DNA of 12,376 nucleotides from Desulfoprunum sp. (GCA_030696435.1 JAUYSF010000185.1:1-12376); one strand, 5' to 3'. Counted from the first letter of the stretch, positions 1 to 6,254 are shown. The notes: generated by a model not told the origin, from the letters alone. Numbers and translations are program-made.

Positions 1-128
1 AAAATTATGGCTGAAGTGTTTCGCAAAGACTCATAGATTGGCAATTGTTCCGATATAGAAATATTCTTTCCGGTTACATAGCAAATCAGTGACACCAAAA
101 TGCATAATAATATTGAAAGTCTGTTCAT
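1..128 (-). CDS. Partial membrane protein, N-terminus only, function unknown
   Basis: An open frame starts at the ATG on 128-126 and stays open for 42 codons to the left window edge. Residues 4-18 (LSILLCILVSLICYV) are strongly hydrophobic and form a signal anchor or first membrane segment. A polar stretch follows, and the visible part ends with YESLRNTSAII, which may lead into a second hydrophobic segment. The start overlaps the TAA of the 346-aa gene upstream (TAATG), so the two genes are very likely translationally coupled and co-transcribed. A soluble protein coupled to a small membrane protein is a layout seen in some phage-exclusion pairs such as lambda rexA-rexB, but no homology is claimed from 42 residues. 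The overlap and hydrophobic start make it likely that this is a real gene; its identity is unknown. Confidence 0.6.
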   Translation of the reverse strand, partial: MNRLSILLCILVSLICYVTGKNISISEQLPIYESLRNTSAII

Positions 129-1168
129 TAGTTTCCGTTCACAATGTTTGCTATGACATTACGTTGTGCGGTAAGTTGTGTTGCCAGAGATGTAAGATTG
201 ACAATTTCATCATTGTCTCTTTCTATGTTCAAATTTATATCCCGTTTTACTATTGAATTGCTCAACCATATAATTTCACTTTTGCCAACAAATTGAAAAC
301 CTACATCATTTGTCCAAGACATTCCTTCCTCAAAAGCATTTTCTATGATTGAATTTATTTCATCCGCTGATGGGGTATATGGGAAACTATATTTCACATT
401 CAATTTTTGATTGCCGTTGTTTTCACCCTGGATAATTCCAAGTTTTTGCAACAGACTACGCATAAGAGATTGCTCTTCTTCAATTTGCAGGTCTAAAGTT
501 GATTTTCTTATCAACTTTCTGATGTTTGCTCTTTTTTGTCTTATTAGGTCAACCTCACCACTTTTTCTTAATAATTTTGCTCTAAATGATGGATAAAGTT
601 CTTGTACCTCTGAAAGAATATCCTCGCGGTAACCGATTATTTCTGCGGTGTCGCCGTCTACCTGATTAATAACCGCATGATCACTATGTTTCTCCAGAAA
701 ACCGTTTAAATATCTTACTAAATTTTGTTGTCCATTTAGCAGATGCTGGAACCGTATAGTTGAAAAAACATTTAACTCAGGAATTAACCAAAAATATGTA
801 GCATATCCAGGAATAGTGCCCTCCTCAATTTCATTCAAATGGACCTCAGCTGCCCCCACAGGTTGATTACCTGTTACCGAGGGAACTTTGCCTTTACTTG
901 AAGGTGTTTCGTTCCATGTGGTTAAGAAACAATCACCATTCGCATTATTAGCCAGAATATCAAAACAAAACACCCTTAACGAGTCTCCACCATTTTCATT
1001 CAAGCTGAATGTGCAGGTTGACTCGAGGGGAAATCCAGGACGAGTTGCCCATGTCCGTAATTGAGTAAGGACTCCAGGCAAATTTCCCAAAATTGCCTCT
1101 TGAGTACCATGCCTGTAATATCCGCACCTGTTGATAGAGTAGAAGTTCAGTTTAGCTTCTTCTGGCAT
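128..1168 (-). CDS. Uncharacterised 346-aa soluble protein in AT-rich island
   Basis: The 346-aa protein starts at an ATG preceded by AAAGAGGAAG, a good ribosome binding site. No signal peptide or membrane segment is visible. The N-terminal half (about 1-200) looks like a mixed alpha/beta globular domain containing EGTIPGYATYFWLIPELNVF and a polar FLEKHSDHAV stretch. Residues about 195-245 are rich in Lys, Arg, Glu and Leu and probably form helices or a coiled coil (KRANIRKLIRKSTLDLQIEEE). A shorter alpha/beta C-terminal part follows. I do not recognise a family. Its size, lack of membrane segments and one-base overlap with a downstream membrane-protein gene recall lambda RexA followed by RexB, but the residue similarity is too weak to name it. 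It follows the DUF488 pair on the same strand after a GC-rich 126-bp gap, so it may be a separate cassette in the same island. Confidence 0.75.
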   Translation of the reverse strand: MPEEAKLNFYSINRCGYYRHGTQEAILGNLPGVLTQLRTWATRPGFPLESTCTFSLNENGGDSLRVFCFDILANNANGDCFLTTWNETPSSKGKVPSVTGNQPVGAAEVHLNEIEEGTIPGYATYFWLIPELNVFSTIRFQHLLNGQQNLVRYLNGFLEKHSDHAVINQVDGDTAEIIGYREDILSEVQELYPSFRAKLLRKSGEVDLIRQKRANIRKLIRKSTLDLQIEEEQSLMRSLLQKLGIIQGENNGNQKLNVKYSFPYTPSADEINSIIENAFEEGMSWTNDVGFQFVGKSEIIWLSNSIVKRDINLNIERDNDEIVNLTSLATQLTAQRNVIANIVNGN

Positions 1169-1199
1169 ATTATTCTTCCTCTTTGTTCATTATTCACTT

Positions 1200-1290
1200 C
1201 TCTAACGGTAAAGGTTACTTACGCCGCCAGAATACTTGCCGCGTCAGCGCCGCCGCGCTTCTCGGCATCAAGTGAGCCGCTTGGTTCGGC
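1200..1290. repeat. GC-rich palindromic spacer, possible attC-like element
   Basis: This 91-bp spacer is clearly GC-rich while the genes on both sides are AT-rich. It contains several short self-complementary pieces, including GCCG/CGGC at 1276-1279 and 1287-1290, and CGCCGC-type runs around 1221-1256. On the minus strand it begins GCCGAACCAA and ends GTTAGAG, about 30 bases before the ATG of the next gene. This resembles integron attC boundaries (RYYYAAC and GTTRRRY), but each end deviates from consensus and the ends do not pair well with each other. A transcription terminator or REP-like palindrome is equally possible. Confidence 0.35.
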
Positions 1291-1294
1291 GATT

Positions 1295-1738
1295 TTATAG
1301 ATGCTTTATGTCAATATTACCAAAATGATCTTTTAGATATTCACTAACTAAACGTCGATGGCATTGTTCAGATGTCGGCTCACTGCACAAAAAACATGCA
1401 TTATTGAGTTCTTCAGACGTAATTTTGGTTTCAATTTTACGTTCTTTAATTAGGTTAACAAACCGTCGTACATATTCATTCCAATCAATTTGTTTTTTCT
1501 TATACGAATCTAAAATTTCTTTTGTTGGCGCAAAATCAGGTATGTGCTTATAGTCGCAATTGCAAAGTTCTTTTAAGAAAAAGGTCAGATCGTCCCGTTT
1601 CGCAAATCCTGCGAGTTGAGAAACATTGTTTAGTCGAATATCGATGAGCTTCGTAACACCAGCGTTACGAAGTTTTGAGAAAAATGTCTTAGCACTTTTT
1701 TTTGTGAATCCGATTGTATAAAGATTTATTGTTATCAT
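1295..1738 (-). CDS. DUF488 family protein (short, divergent paralogue)
   Basis: This 147-aa protein shows the DUF488 signature. The N-terminal strand is YTIGFTKKSAKTFF (7-20), followed by a DIR motif (33-35) in the position of the family's usual DVR. The C-terminal cysteine/His motif is CSEPTSEQCHRR (118-129), matching the family pattern C-[AS]-E-x(3-5)-CHR. The family is widespread and its biochemical role is unproven; the conserved Cys, Glu and CHR residues suggest a metal-binding or catalytic centre (inference). The ATG follows the TAA of the upstream DUF488 gene with no intervening base, so translation is probably coupled. Compared with its neighbour it has GFAKRDDLTFFLKE (44-57) instead of PEFNKEQLAEFLN, showing that the two belong to different subfamilies and are not a recent duplication. 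Confidence 0.88.
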   Translation of the reverse strand: MITINLYTIGFTKKSAKTFFSKLRNAGVTKLIDIRLNNVSQLAGFAKRDDLTFFLKELCNCDYKHIPDFAPTKEILDSYKKKQIDWNEYVRRFVNLIKERKIETKITSEELNNACFLCSEPTSEQCHRRLVSEYLKDHFGNIDIKHL

Positions 1739-2347
1739 TTATTTGGCCTTATATTCAGATGCTGGTTCAGCAGCTTCATAGGCTATTTTTTCACCTTGCC
1801 GCAAGTATGCATCATTCAACCTTTGCTGCTCGCTACGGAACATATCTGGATGGTTTAGTTTAAAAAACTTTAACAATCTCTGCTCGCTATCTTTGTGGTC
1901 CTCGAGCCTCCCGTTACTCAATATGTGTTTGATGGTAATTCCTTTGGAAGCCAGATTCCTACAAATTAAAATAGTTCTATGACAAGTTATTGGATCTTTT
2001 TCAGCGCACATGAGGGTTATGCGAAATTTTTCCATGCCATTTTTTATTCTTTTTAAACCTTCCTTAAATTTAGGATTTTCAGCCACACGCGCATAGTCTA
2101 CTTTCCCATTAACATAACAGGAAGGATCTTCCACACGTGCTCCACAATAGTCACCAAGGAATACATAAGCAATTCCATGGCTATTTAGAAACTCTGCAAG
2201 TTGCTCTTTGTTAAATTCTGGCTTGAACTGGCTATATGGCGAAGACCGGACATCTGCCACAGCAGTTATATTGATTTTTTTCAATACACGCAGGAACGAG
2301 TCAAGAATGTGGGGGGAGTAACCTATCGTGAATAATTCATTACTCAT
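1739..2347 (-). CDS. DUF488 family protein
   Basis: The 202-aa protein has canonical DUF488 features: FTIGYSPHILDSFLRVLKK at 6-24, a DVRSSPYS motif at 32-39, FNKEQLAEFL at 45-54, a GDYCGAR segment at 65-71, and CAEKDPITCHR at 114-124. A charged C-terminal extension (about 150-202) goes beyond the minimal domain and has no recognisable motif. The start lies 12 bases after the stop of the dual-OB gene, with a weak Shine-Dalgarno (GTGGTAG), so expression may depend on the upstream gene. The family is established by motif. Its function is not known; the location beside a putative nucleic-acid-binding OB-fold protein suggests a shared nucleic-acid-related task (inference). Confidence 0.9.
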   Translation of the reverse strand: MSNELFTIGYSPHILDSFLRVLKKINITAVADVRSSPYSQFKPEFNKEQLAEFLNSHGIAYVFLGDYCGARVEDPSCYVNGKVDYARVAENPKFKEGLKRIKNGMEKFRITLMCAEKDPITCHRTILICRNLASKGITIKHILSNGRLEDHKDSEQRLLKFFKLNHPDMFRSEQQRLNDAYLRQGEKIAYEAAEPASEYKAK

Positions 2348-2359
2348 GATCTACCACTA

Positions 2360-3058
2360 TTACGAATAGCATCTGATTTCTTCTAGATATTCTGGAAATA
2401 AATAAATCCCATTTACTTGCAACCAAAATCCTTTTCTTCCGTCTTGAGACTCATACTCACGACTTAAGCCTATCCTTAGGAAGACTTCAGATTGTGAATG
2501 AACAAAATTATTGAGGCCAGCAAAATCTTCGCCCTTATTCTTCTCAGCATAATTGTAAAAGCCTAAATCGGTAATTGAAAGATACCGGAACTCGCTTCCT
2601 GCTCTATCCGTAAAAATTATTTTGATTTTTCCAGTATTAAAAGAATCAGGAACGATTCTAACCAAATGGGGATTAACCGAGATGGTAATAATTGATTTTT
2701 GTGGTGAGGTATTGCTAGAAATGAGTTTTTGTCCAAATGGGATCTGCACTGAAAACCCCTCTTGAACATTTGGGCTTTCCGTCGCTTTTAAAATTGCTTT
2801 AAACTCCCCGGTACTGCACGGGCCTTTAAAAGTTAATTGGCTCTGATAGCTTCTATCTTCCGTGTGAGGCACTGAACACGGTCTTGGCGTGAAGTTTCCT
2901 TCCAAGATGGCTCCTGGAAGGATGTTCAATCTACGGCATTCAGTTGTAGGCAAATATGGCAATGGCCTGATGCATTCATTGGTTCTTGGGTTAATCCCAG
3001 CGATACAGACAATATCCTGCCTAGAAAATCTAGTGAGATCTGTGATTATAATTTCCAT
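2360..3058 (-). CDS. Probable dual OB-domain protein, first gene of DUF488 operon
   Basis: The 232-aa protein starts at an ATG preceded by AGGAGA, a strong ribosome binding site. The N-terminus, with TDLTRF at 7-12, VCIAGINPRTNECIRPLP at 17-34 and a short LPGAILEG at 47-54, matches what I recall for proteins annotated as dual OB domain-containing: a beta-rich module that takes a Cys-Ile-Arg-Pro-Leu-Pro turn. The rest is also beta-rich (KSIITISV, KIKIIFTD, GFWLQVNGIYLFPE), consistent with a second OB-like barrel. OB folds usually bind single-stranded nucleic acid or oligonucleotides, so a sensor or adaptor role is inferred. It is the promoter-proximal gene of a three-gene unit with two DUF488 genes. 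The family name comes from memory of the pattern and not from a search; beta-rich character alone would be the fallback call. Confidence 0.65.
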   Translation of the reverse strand: MEIIITDLTRFSRQDIVCIAGINPRTNECIRPLPYLPTTECRRLNILPGAILEGNFTPRPCSVPHTEDRSYQSQLTFKGPCSTGEFKAILKATESPNVQEGFSVQIPFGQKLISSNTSPQKSIITISVNPHLVRIVPDSFNTGKIKIIFTDRAGSEFRYLSITDLGFYNYAEKNKGEDFAGLNNFVHSQSEVFLRIGLSREYESQDGRKGFWLQVNGIYLFPEYLEEIRCYS

Positions 3059-3079
3059 GCTTGTCTCCTGTCGAATGTG

Positions 3080-3119
3080 CTGCTAAGCGGACCCGCCGTA
3101 AGGCGGGGTTGGTTAGCAG
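3080..3119. repeat. GC-rich hairpin just upstream of dual-OB gene
   Basis: CTGCTAA at 3080-3086 pairs with TTAGCAG at 3113-3119. CCCGCC at 3092-3097 pairs with GGCGGG at 3102-3107 across a GTAA loop. The intervening bases can partly pair, giving one long imperfect stem. It ends about 21 bases before the start codon of the minus-strand gene. On the minus strand the element begins GCTAACCAA, similar to the GCCGAACCAA at the start of the 1200-1290 spacer. It could be a leader hairpin, the end of a lost upstream gene, or a degenerate recombination site. At 40 bp it is too short for a standard attC. Confidence 0.6.
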
Positions 3120-3260
3120 ACGGCCTGGTCTCCGTGATAATGATTACAAACCACATATCTGCAAAAATGTGTACCCTTCGAATGCATGCATAGAACTATA
3201 GCCGTTCTACTTCTACGGCAACCCGTCCTTTCGATCCTTCTGCAATGGAGAAAAGCATTA

Positions 3261-3294
3261 TTGCTCGTTATTCGAAATTGCTCGTTATCCGAAA
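3261..3294 (+). repeat. 17-bp tandem direct repeat, two copies
   Basis: TTGCTCGTTATTCGAAA at 3261-3277 is followed immediately by TTGCTCGTTATCCGAAA at 3278-3294. The two copies differ at one base. The repeat lies in non-coding DNA between the island and pspF. No function is evident; it may be a replication-slippage duplication or a paired binding site. Confidence 0.8.
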
Positions 3295-3494
3295 GTCATT
3301 TGGATCTTACGGGACAACTACCTAACCCGAGATTACTACCCGAAAGGCAAAAAGCAACTGACTATTAACGTTAACTTGAGATGATAGGTTAAAAATATCG
3401 TGCAGGGTGTCGCTCAATTGCCACAAAAACATGAATGGACTTGATAGTCCTGCTAGTCCTTATCGCCCAAAACAGATGCCAAGCCAGCCGACCA

Positions 3495-4517
3495 TCAGAG
3501 TTCTCTCCGATATTTCCGCAGCAACCCACGCAGCTGATCGTAACTCAGACCAAGCAGGTCGGCAGCCTTTCTCTGATTAAACCGGCTTTCCTGTAATGCC
3601 TGACGCAACAGGCGAATTTCGAGTTCCGCCACCGCCTGAGGCAAGGGCGTCACCTCTTTTTCCACCGCCACTGCTGCCTCTACCAGTTTATCGGCCTGCG
3701 GCAGAGCGCGCGCCGGACTAAAGGGAGACCGGAAGGGATCGAAATCGATCTCGTCTATCTCCTCGGCGTCCGCCCGATAGACCGAACGCTCGACCACGTT
3801 CTTCAGTTCCCGGACATTGCCCGGCCAGTCGTGGTTCTCCAGGGCGACGGTGGCCTTGGCGGAGAAGACCGGCAAGGCCTGTCGGCCGAGTTCAAAGGCC
3901 ATGCGGTTGGCGAAATGTCCGGCCAGCAGCATGATATCCTCCTCACGTTCCCGGAGCGGCGGCAGAAAGAGGACCTCAAACGACAGCCGATCAAGGAGAT
4001 CGGGTTTGAACTCACCCCGCTCGGCCTTGGCGGCGAGATCGGCGTTGGTGGCCCCGATGATGCGGACATCAACTTCCACCGGCAGCGAACTGCCGACCCG
4101 CTCGAAGGAACCGTACTCGACCACCCGCAGAATCTTCTCCTGGGCCTCAAGCGGGATGGCGCCGATCTCATCGAGAAAAAGAGTGCCGCCGTCCGCTGCC
4201 TCGAAACGGCCCTTGCGGCGGGCCTCGGCGCCGGTAAACGCCCCCTTTTCATGCCCGAACAGCTCAGATTCGATCAGGGTCGGGGAAAGGGTCGAACAGT
4301 TCAGGGTCACAAGCGGCCCTTCCCACCGCCGGGAGAGAAAGTGCAGCCTGCTGGCCGCCAGTTCCTTGCCGGTGCCCCGTTCACCGATGAGCAGCACCGG
4401 CCGATCCACCGGGGCTACCTGGGAAAGCCGCTCCTGGAATTCGAGAAACCTCTCGGACTGACCCAGGGCCTCGCGCGATGCCGTGGACGAAGCCGCCCGT
4501 AAATTGTTATCTGCCAT
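3495..4517 (-). CDS. pspF: PspF, sigma54-dependent activator of the phage shock operon
   Basis: PspF is a bacterial enhancer-binding protein that remodels sigma54 RNA polymerase at the psp promoter and is held inactive by PspA. From the start chosen here (340 aa) the AAA+ domain shows Walker A GERGTGKE at 45-52, the sigma54-contacting GAFTGA loop at 92-97, Walker B LFLDEIG at 113-119, and WPGNVREL near 231-238. A Fis-type helix-turn-helix lies at about 312-334 (NQRKAADLLGLSYDQLRGLL). There is no N-terminal receiver or GAF domain, as expected for PspF, and the length is close to the E. coli protein (325 aa). The frame extends upstream to 4571, but the ATG at 4517 has GGAGG at the right distance and begins at the expected domain edge. 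The gene is divergent from pspABC. Confidence 0.95.
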   Translation of the reverse strand: MADNNLRAASSTASREALGQSERFLEFQERLSQVAPVDRPVLLIGERGTGKELAASRLHFLSRRWEGPLVTLNCSTLSPTLIESELFGHEKGAFTGAEARRKGRFEAADGGTLFLDEIGAIPLEAQEKILRVVEYGSFERVGSSLPVEVDVRIIGATNADLAAKAERGEFKPDLLDRLSFEVLFLPPLREREEDIMLLAGHFANRMAFELGRQALPVFSAKATVALENHDWPGNVRELKNVVERSVYRADAEEIDEIDFDPFRSPFSPARALPQADKLVEAAVAVEKEVTPLPQAVAELEIRLLRQALQESRFNQRKAADLLGLSYDQLRGLLRKYRREL

Positions 4518-4577
4518 AATCTGAAACCTCCGTATATCTTGGCCATAAATACCGTTTAATAGCTTATACAAACACTA

Positions 4578-4613
4578 TATGGTTATTTTTACCATACGCC
4601 ATCTATGACGTCA
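4578..4613. promoter_or_regulatory. Candidate PspF upstream activator sites
   Basis: Two palindromes lie side by side in the pspF-pspA intergenic region. TATGGT (4578-4583) and ACCATA (4591-4596) form a 6-bp inverted repeat with a 7-base spacer, and TGACGTCA occupies 4606-4613. They sit about 85-120 bases upstream of the predicted pspA transcription start, which is where PspF enhancer sites UAS I and UAS II lie in enterobacteria. The first repeat also overlaps a TATAGT hexamer on the minus strand (4580-4575) that could be a -10 for pspF. This would allow negative autoregulation as known for E. coli pspF. The binding protein is inferred from position. Confidence 0.45.
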
Positions 4614-4671
4614 AACCGGCATGAATGGGTAAGATCCAGAAATGAGGTGGGTTTTCGAATTTCGTCGCCAT

Positions 4672-4686
4672 TGGCACGCTTTCTGC
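4672..4686 (+). promoter_or_regulatory. Sigma54 promoter (-24/-12) of pspABC
   Basis: TGGCAC at 4672-4677, five bases, then CTGC at 4683-4686 fits the sigma54 consensus TGGCAC-N5-TTGC with one change. The invariant GG and GC are exactly ten bases apart. Transcription would begin near 4697, giving an untranslated leader of about 160 nucleotides before pspA. A divergent PspF gene and a pspABC operon downstream make this the expected PspF-dependent promoter. Confidence 0.88.
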
Positions 4687-4725
4687 TTTACTCATTACAA
4701 ACCCTGTAACTATTCAGCGAATTCA

Positions 4726-4789
4726 ATCGCTATCGAAATCGGCATCGAAATCGAATCGAGTTCGCAAAAAAACCGATTTCGATAGCGAT
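4726..4789. repeat. 17-bp perfect inverted repeat in pspA leader
   Basis: ATCGCTATCGAAATCGG at 4726-4742 is the exact reverse complement of 4773-4789, with a 30-base loop. The region is built from the decamer ATCGAAATCG, present forward at 4732-4741 and 4744-4753 and inverted at 4774-4783 and 4792-4801. It lies between the sigma54 promoter and the pspA ribosome binding site, so it would form a long stem in the psp mRNA leader. It may be a genome-wide intergenic repeat family that landed here, or a leader control element. Confidence 0.85.
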
Positions 4790-4856
4790 AGCGATTTCGA
4801 TCCCGATGGATTCAATGACGGCGAGCTGAACGGCAACCAAACCAAGGAGGCAAAAA

Positions 4857-5537
4857 ATGGGAATTTTTACACGATTCAGAGACATAGTCAGCGCCAACAT
4901 CAACGCCATGCTGGACGGGGCGGAAGACCCCGAAAAGATGATCAAACTGATGATCCGCGAGATGGAGGATACCCTTGTCGAATTGAAGGTCTCCTGCGCC
5001 GGGGTCATTGCCGGACGCAAAAAGGTGGAACGCCGACTCGATGAGGTTTTGGCCCGTGAACAGCTCTGGGGCGACCGGGCGGCCCTGGCCGTACAGCGCG
5101 GCAAGGATGATCTGGCCCGCGAGGCCCTGCTGGAAAAGCGGCGCTTTTCGGTGATGGCCGAGGCCCTGCGCAAGGAGATCGTCGACCATGGCGGCCTGAT
5201 CGAGCAGTACCAGAGCGACATGATCGAGCTTGAGAACAAACTGGCAAGCGCCAAGGAAAAGCGCAACCTGCTGGTCCAGCGCCATCGCCGGGCCACCGGC
5301 AAAAAAAGGGCCCAGGAGGATATCCGGCGCATGGACAGCAGCGAGAGCATGGCCCGTTTTGAAAAGCTCGAAAGCCGCATCGAACAGATGGAGGCGGAGG
5401 CTGATCTGGTCAACTTCGGGCGAAAACCGACTGTCGACGAACAGTTTGACGATCTCCACCGGGACGAGGAGATCGAAAAGGAACTTGAAAAGATCAAGGC
5501 CGGTACATACAGTGCTGAAAACAGGCCCGCACAGTAG
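4857..5537 (+). CDS. pspA: PspA, phage shock protein A (ESCRT-III-like membrane protein)
   Basis: PspA is the peripheral inner-membrane effector of the phage shock response. It binds damaged membrane as oligomers and, when unstressed, inhibits PspF. The 226-aa protein starts MGIFTRFRDIVSANINAMLD, the amphipathic membrane-binding helix, and continues EDPEKMIKLMIREMEDTL (23-40). A long alpha-helical coiled coil runs to about residue 190, followed by the acidic EEIEKELEKIK tail. Length and layout match the E. coli protein (222 aa). The ribosome binding site is AAGGAGG at 4844-4850. It is the first gene of pspABC, with the sigma54 promoter about 160 bases upstream. Identification by family pattern is secure. 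Confidence 0.97.
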   Translation: MGIFTRFRDIVSANINAMLDGAEDPEKMIKLMIREMEDTLVELKVSCAGVIAGRKKVERRLDEVLAREQLWGDRAALAVQRGKDDLAREALLEKRRFSVMAEALRKEIVDHGGLIEQYQSDMIELENKLASAKEKRNLLVQRHRRATGKKRAQEDIRRMDSSESMARFEKLESRIEQMEAEADLVNFGRKPTVDEQFDDLHRDEEIEKELEKIKAGTYSAENRPAQ

Positions 5538-5572
5538 TCATCGATCCAGCCATCCCGACGGAGTAAAACACC

Positions 5573-5824
5573 ATGTATACAGTCGTCATCATCGCCATCG
5601 TCTTCGGCTCCATCCTCGCCCTGGCCGCCATGGTCTGCGGCACCGTCCTGACCATGATCAAGGCGCGCCGGGAAGGCTTGTCGCCGACCGGTAAAAAGGC
5701 CCAGGCCGACGAGGCGGCAGTGATCCAGGAGATCTACCGGGGACTGACACGGATGGAAGAACGAATTGAAGCCCTTGAAACAATCCTGATGGAAGGTCAG
5801 GGAAAGGATGGGTACACCAAATGA
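5573..5824 (+). CDS. pspB: PspB, phage shock inner-membrane signalling protein
   Basis: The 83-aa protein has one N-terminal membrane segment (about 3-27, VVIIAIVFGSILALAAMV). A short linker and an amphipathic coiled-coil helix (about 48-74, with IYRGLTRMEERIEALETIL) follow, as in PspB. PspB and PspC sense membrane stress and relieve PspA inhibition of PspF. It follows pspA after 35 bases, with GGAG as ribosome binding site, and its stop overlaps the pspC start (ATGA). It is slightly longer than E. coli PspB (74 aa). Confidence 0.93.
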   Translation: MYTVVIIAIVFGSILALAAMVCGTVLTMIKARREGLSPTGKKAQADEAAVIQEIYRGLTRMEERIEALETILMEGQGKDGYTK

Positions 5825-6201
5825 GAAGCAATGCAAACAACAGGGGCGGCCTCTACCGCTCGCGGGACGGAATCCTGCTCGGGGTCTGCCGGGGCGTGGC
5901 CGAGTATTTCGACATGTCGGTTTTCTGGGTGCGGATGGCGGTGGTGCTCGTCTTCCTGCTGAGCGGTTTCTGGCCGGTGATCGGCATCTACCTGGTGGCG
6001 GCCTTCTTCATGCGGCCGAATCCGGTGAGACCGATCGAGACCGAGGACGAACAGGAATTCTACGACAGTTATGTGCACTCGCCACGGAGTGCAGCCCAGC
6101 GGCTCAAACGCCAGTTTGAAAATCTCGAGCGCCGCATCCGCCGCATGGAAAGCACGGTGACCGGCAAGGATTATGAATGGGAGCGCAAGTTCAAATCCTG
6201 A
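5821..6201 (+). CDS. pspC: PspC, phage shock inner-membrane sensor
   Basis: The 126-aa protein carries the PspC domain: LYRSRDGILLGVCRGVAEYF (11-30) followed by a hydrophobic block (about 35-63) containing VRMAVVLVFLLSGFWPVIGI. A cytoplasmic or periplasmic tail has a charged helix, RLKRQFENLERRIRRMES, suited to coiled-coil contacts with PspB or PspA. The start overlaps the pspB stop by four bases, showing translational coupling. It closes the pspABC operon and faces the convergent oxidase operon across a hairpin. Length is close to E. coli PspC (119 aa). Confidence 0.95.
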   Translation: MRSNANNRGGLYRSRDGILLGVCRGVAEYFDMSVFWVRMAVVLVFLLSGFWPVIGIYLVAAFFMRPNPVRPIETEDEQEFYDSYVHSPRSAAQRLKRQFENLERRIRRMESTVTGKDYEWERKFKS

Positions 6202-6214
6202 TCACCCGACTCTT

Positions 6215-6245
6215 CTCCGGGAGCAGATTCGTCCTGCTTCCGGAG
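6215..6245. terminator. Hairpin between convergent pspC and oxidase operon
   Basis: CTCCGGGAGCAG (6215-6226) pairs with CTGCTTCCGGAG (6234-6245) over a seven-base loop, a 12-bp stem with one G-U pair. It lies 13 bases after the pspC stop and 9 bases beyond the stop of the minus-strand gene, so it is placed to end transcription from both sides. No T-run follows on either strand, so it is not a classical intrinsic terminator. Confidence 0.6.
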
Positions 6246-6254
6246 CCCTCGAAA

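Larger units (their letters stand above)
3059..3494. other. Gene-free boundary between AT-rich island and psp locus
   Basis: About 435 bases contain no convincing gene. The short frames here lack ribosome binding sites and family motifs. The part nearest the dual-OB gene holds its ribosome binding site and a GC-rich hairpin at 3080-3119. Further on there is a 17-bp tandem repeat at 3261-3294 and a small AGTCCTGCTAGTCCT repeat near 3447-3462. Composition changes gradually from the island into the GC-rich pspF coding region. It may hold decayed cassette DNA and the promoter of the minus-strand island operon, but no clear -35/-10 pair could be assigned. Confidence 0.5.

Noticed and set aside
3186..3368. 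60-codon plus-strand frame in the island junction
   Set aside because: No ribosome binding site and no recognisable motif. The repeated 17-bp unit inside it makes coding unlikely.
3831..4502. 223-codon plus-strand frame opposite pspF
   Set aside because: The minus strand encodes a complete AAA+ PspF with all catalytic motifs. The opposite frame has no family motif.
4518..4571. Upstream extension of pspF to the ATG at 4571
   Set aside because: The extension has no domain content, and the ATG at 4517 has a strong GGAGG site and gives a normal PspF length.
4730..5836. 368-codon minus-strand frame across pspA and pspB
   Set aside because: It is antisense to well-identified pspA and pspB and has low-complexity Ser/Arg-rich sequence with no ribosome binding site. 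It is a GC-bias shadow.
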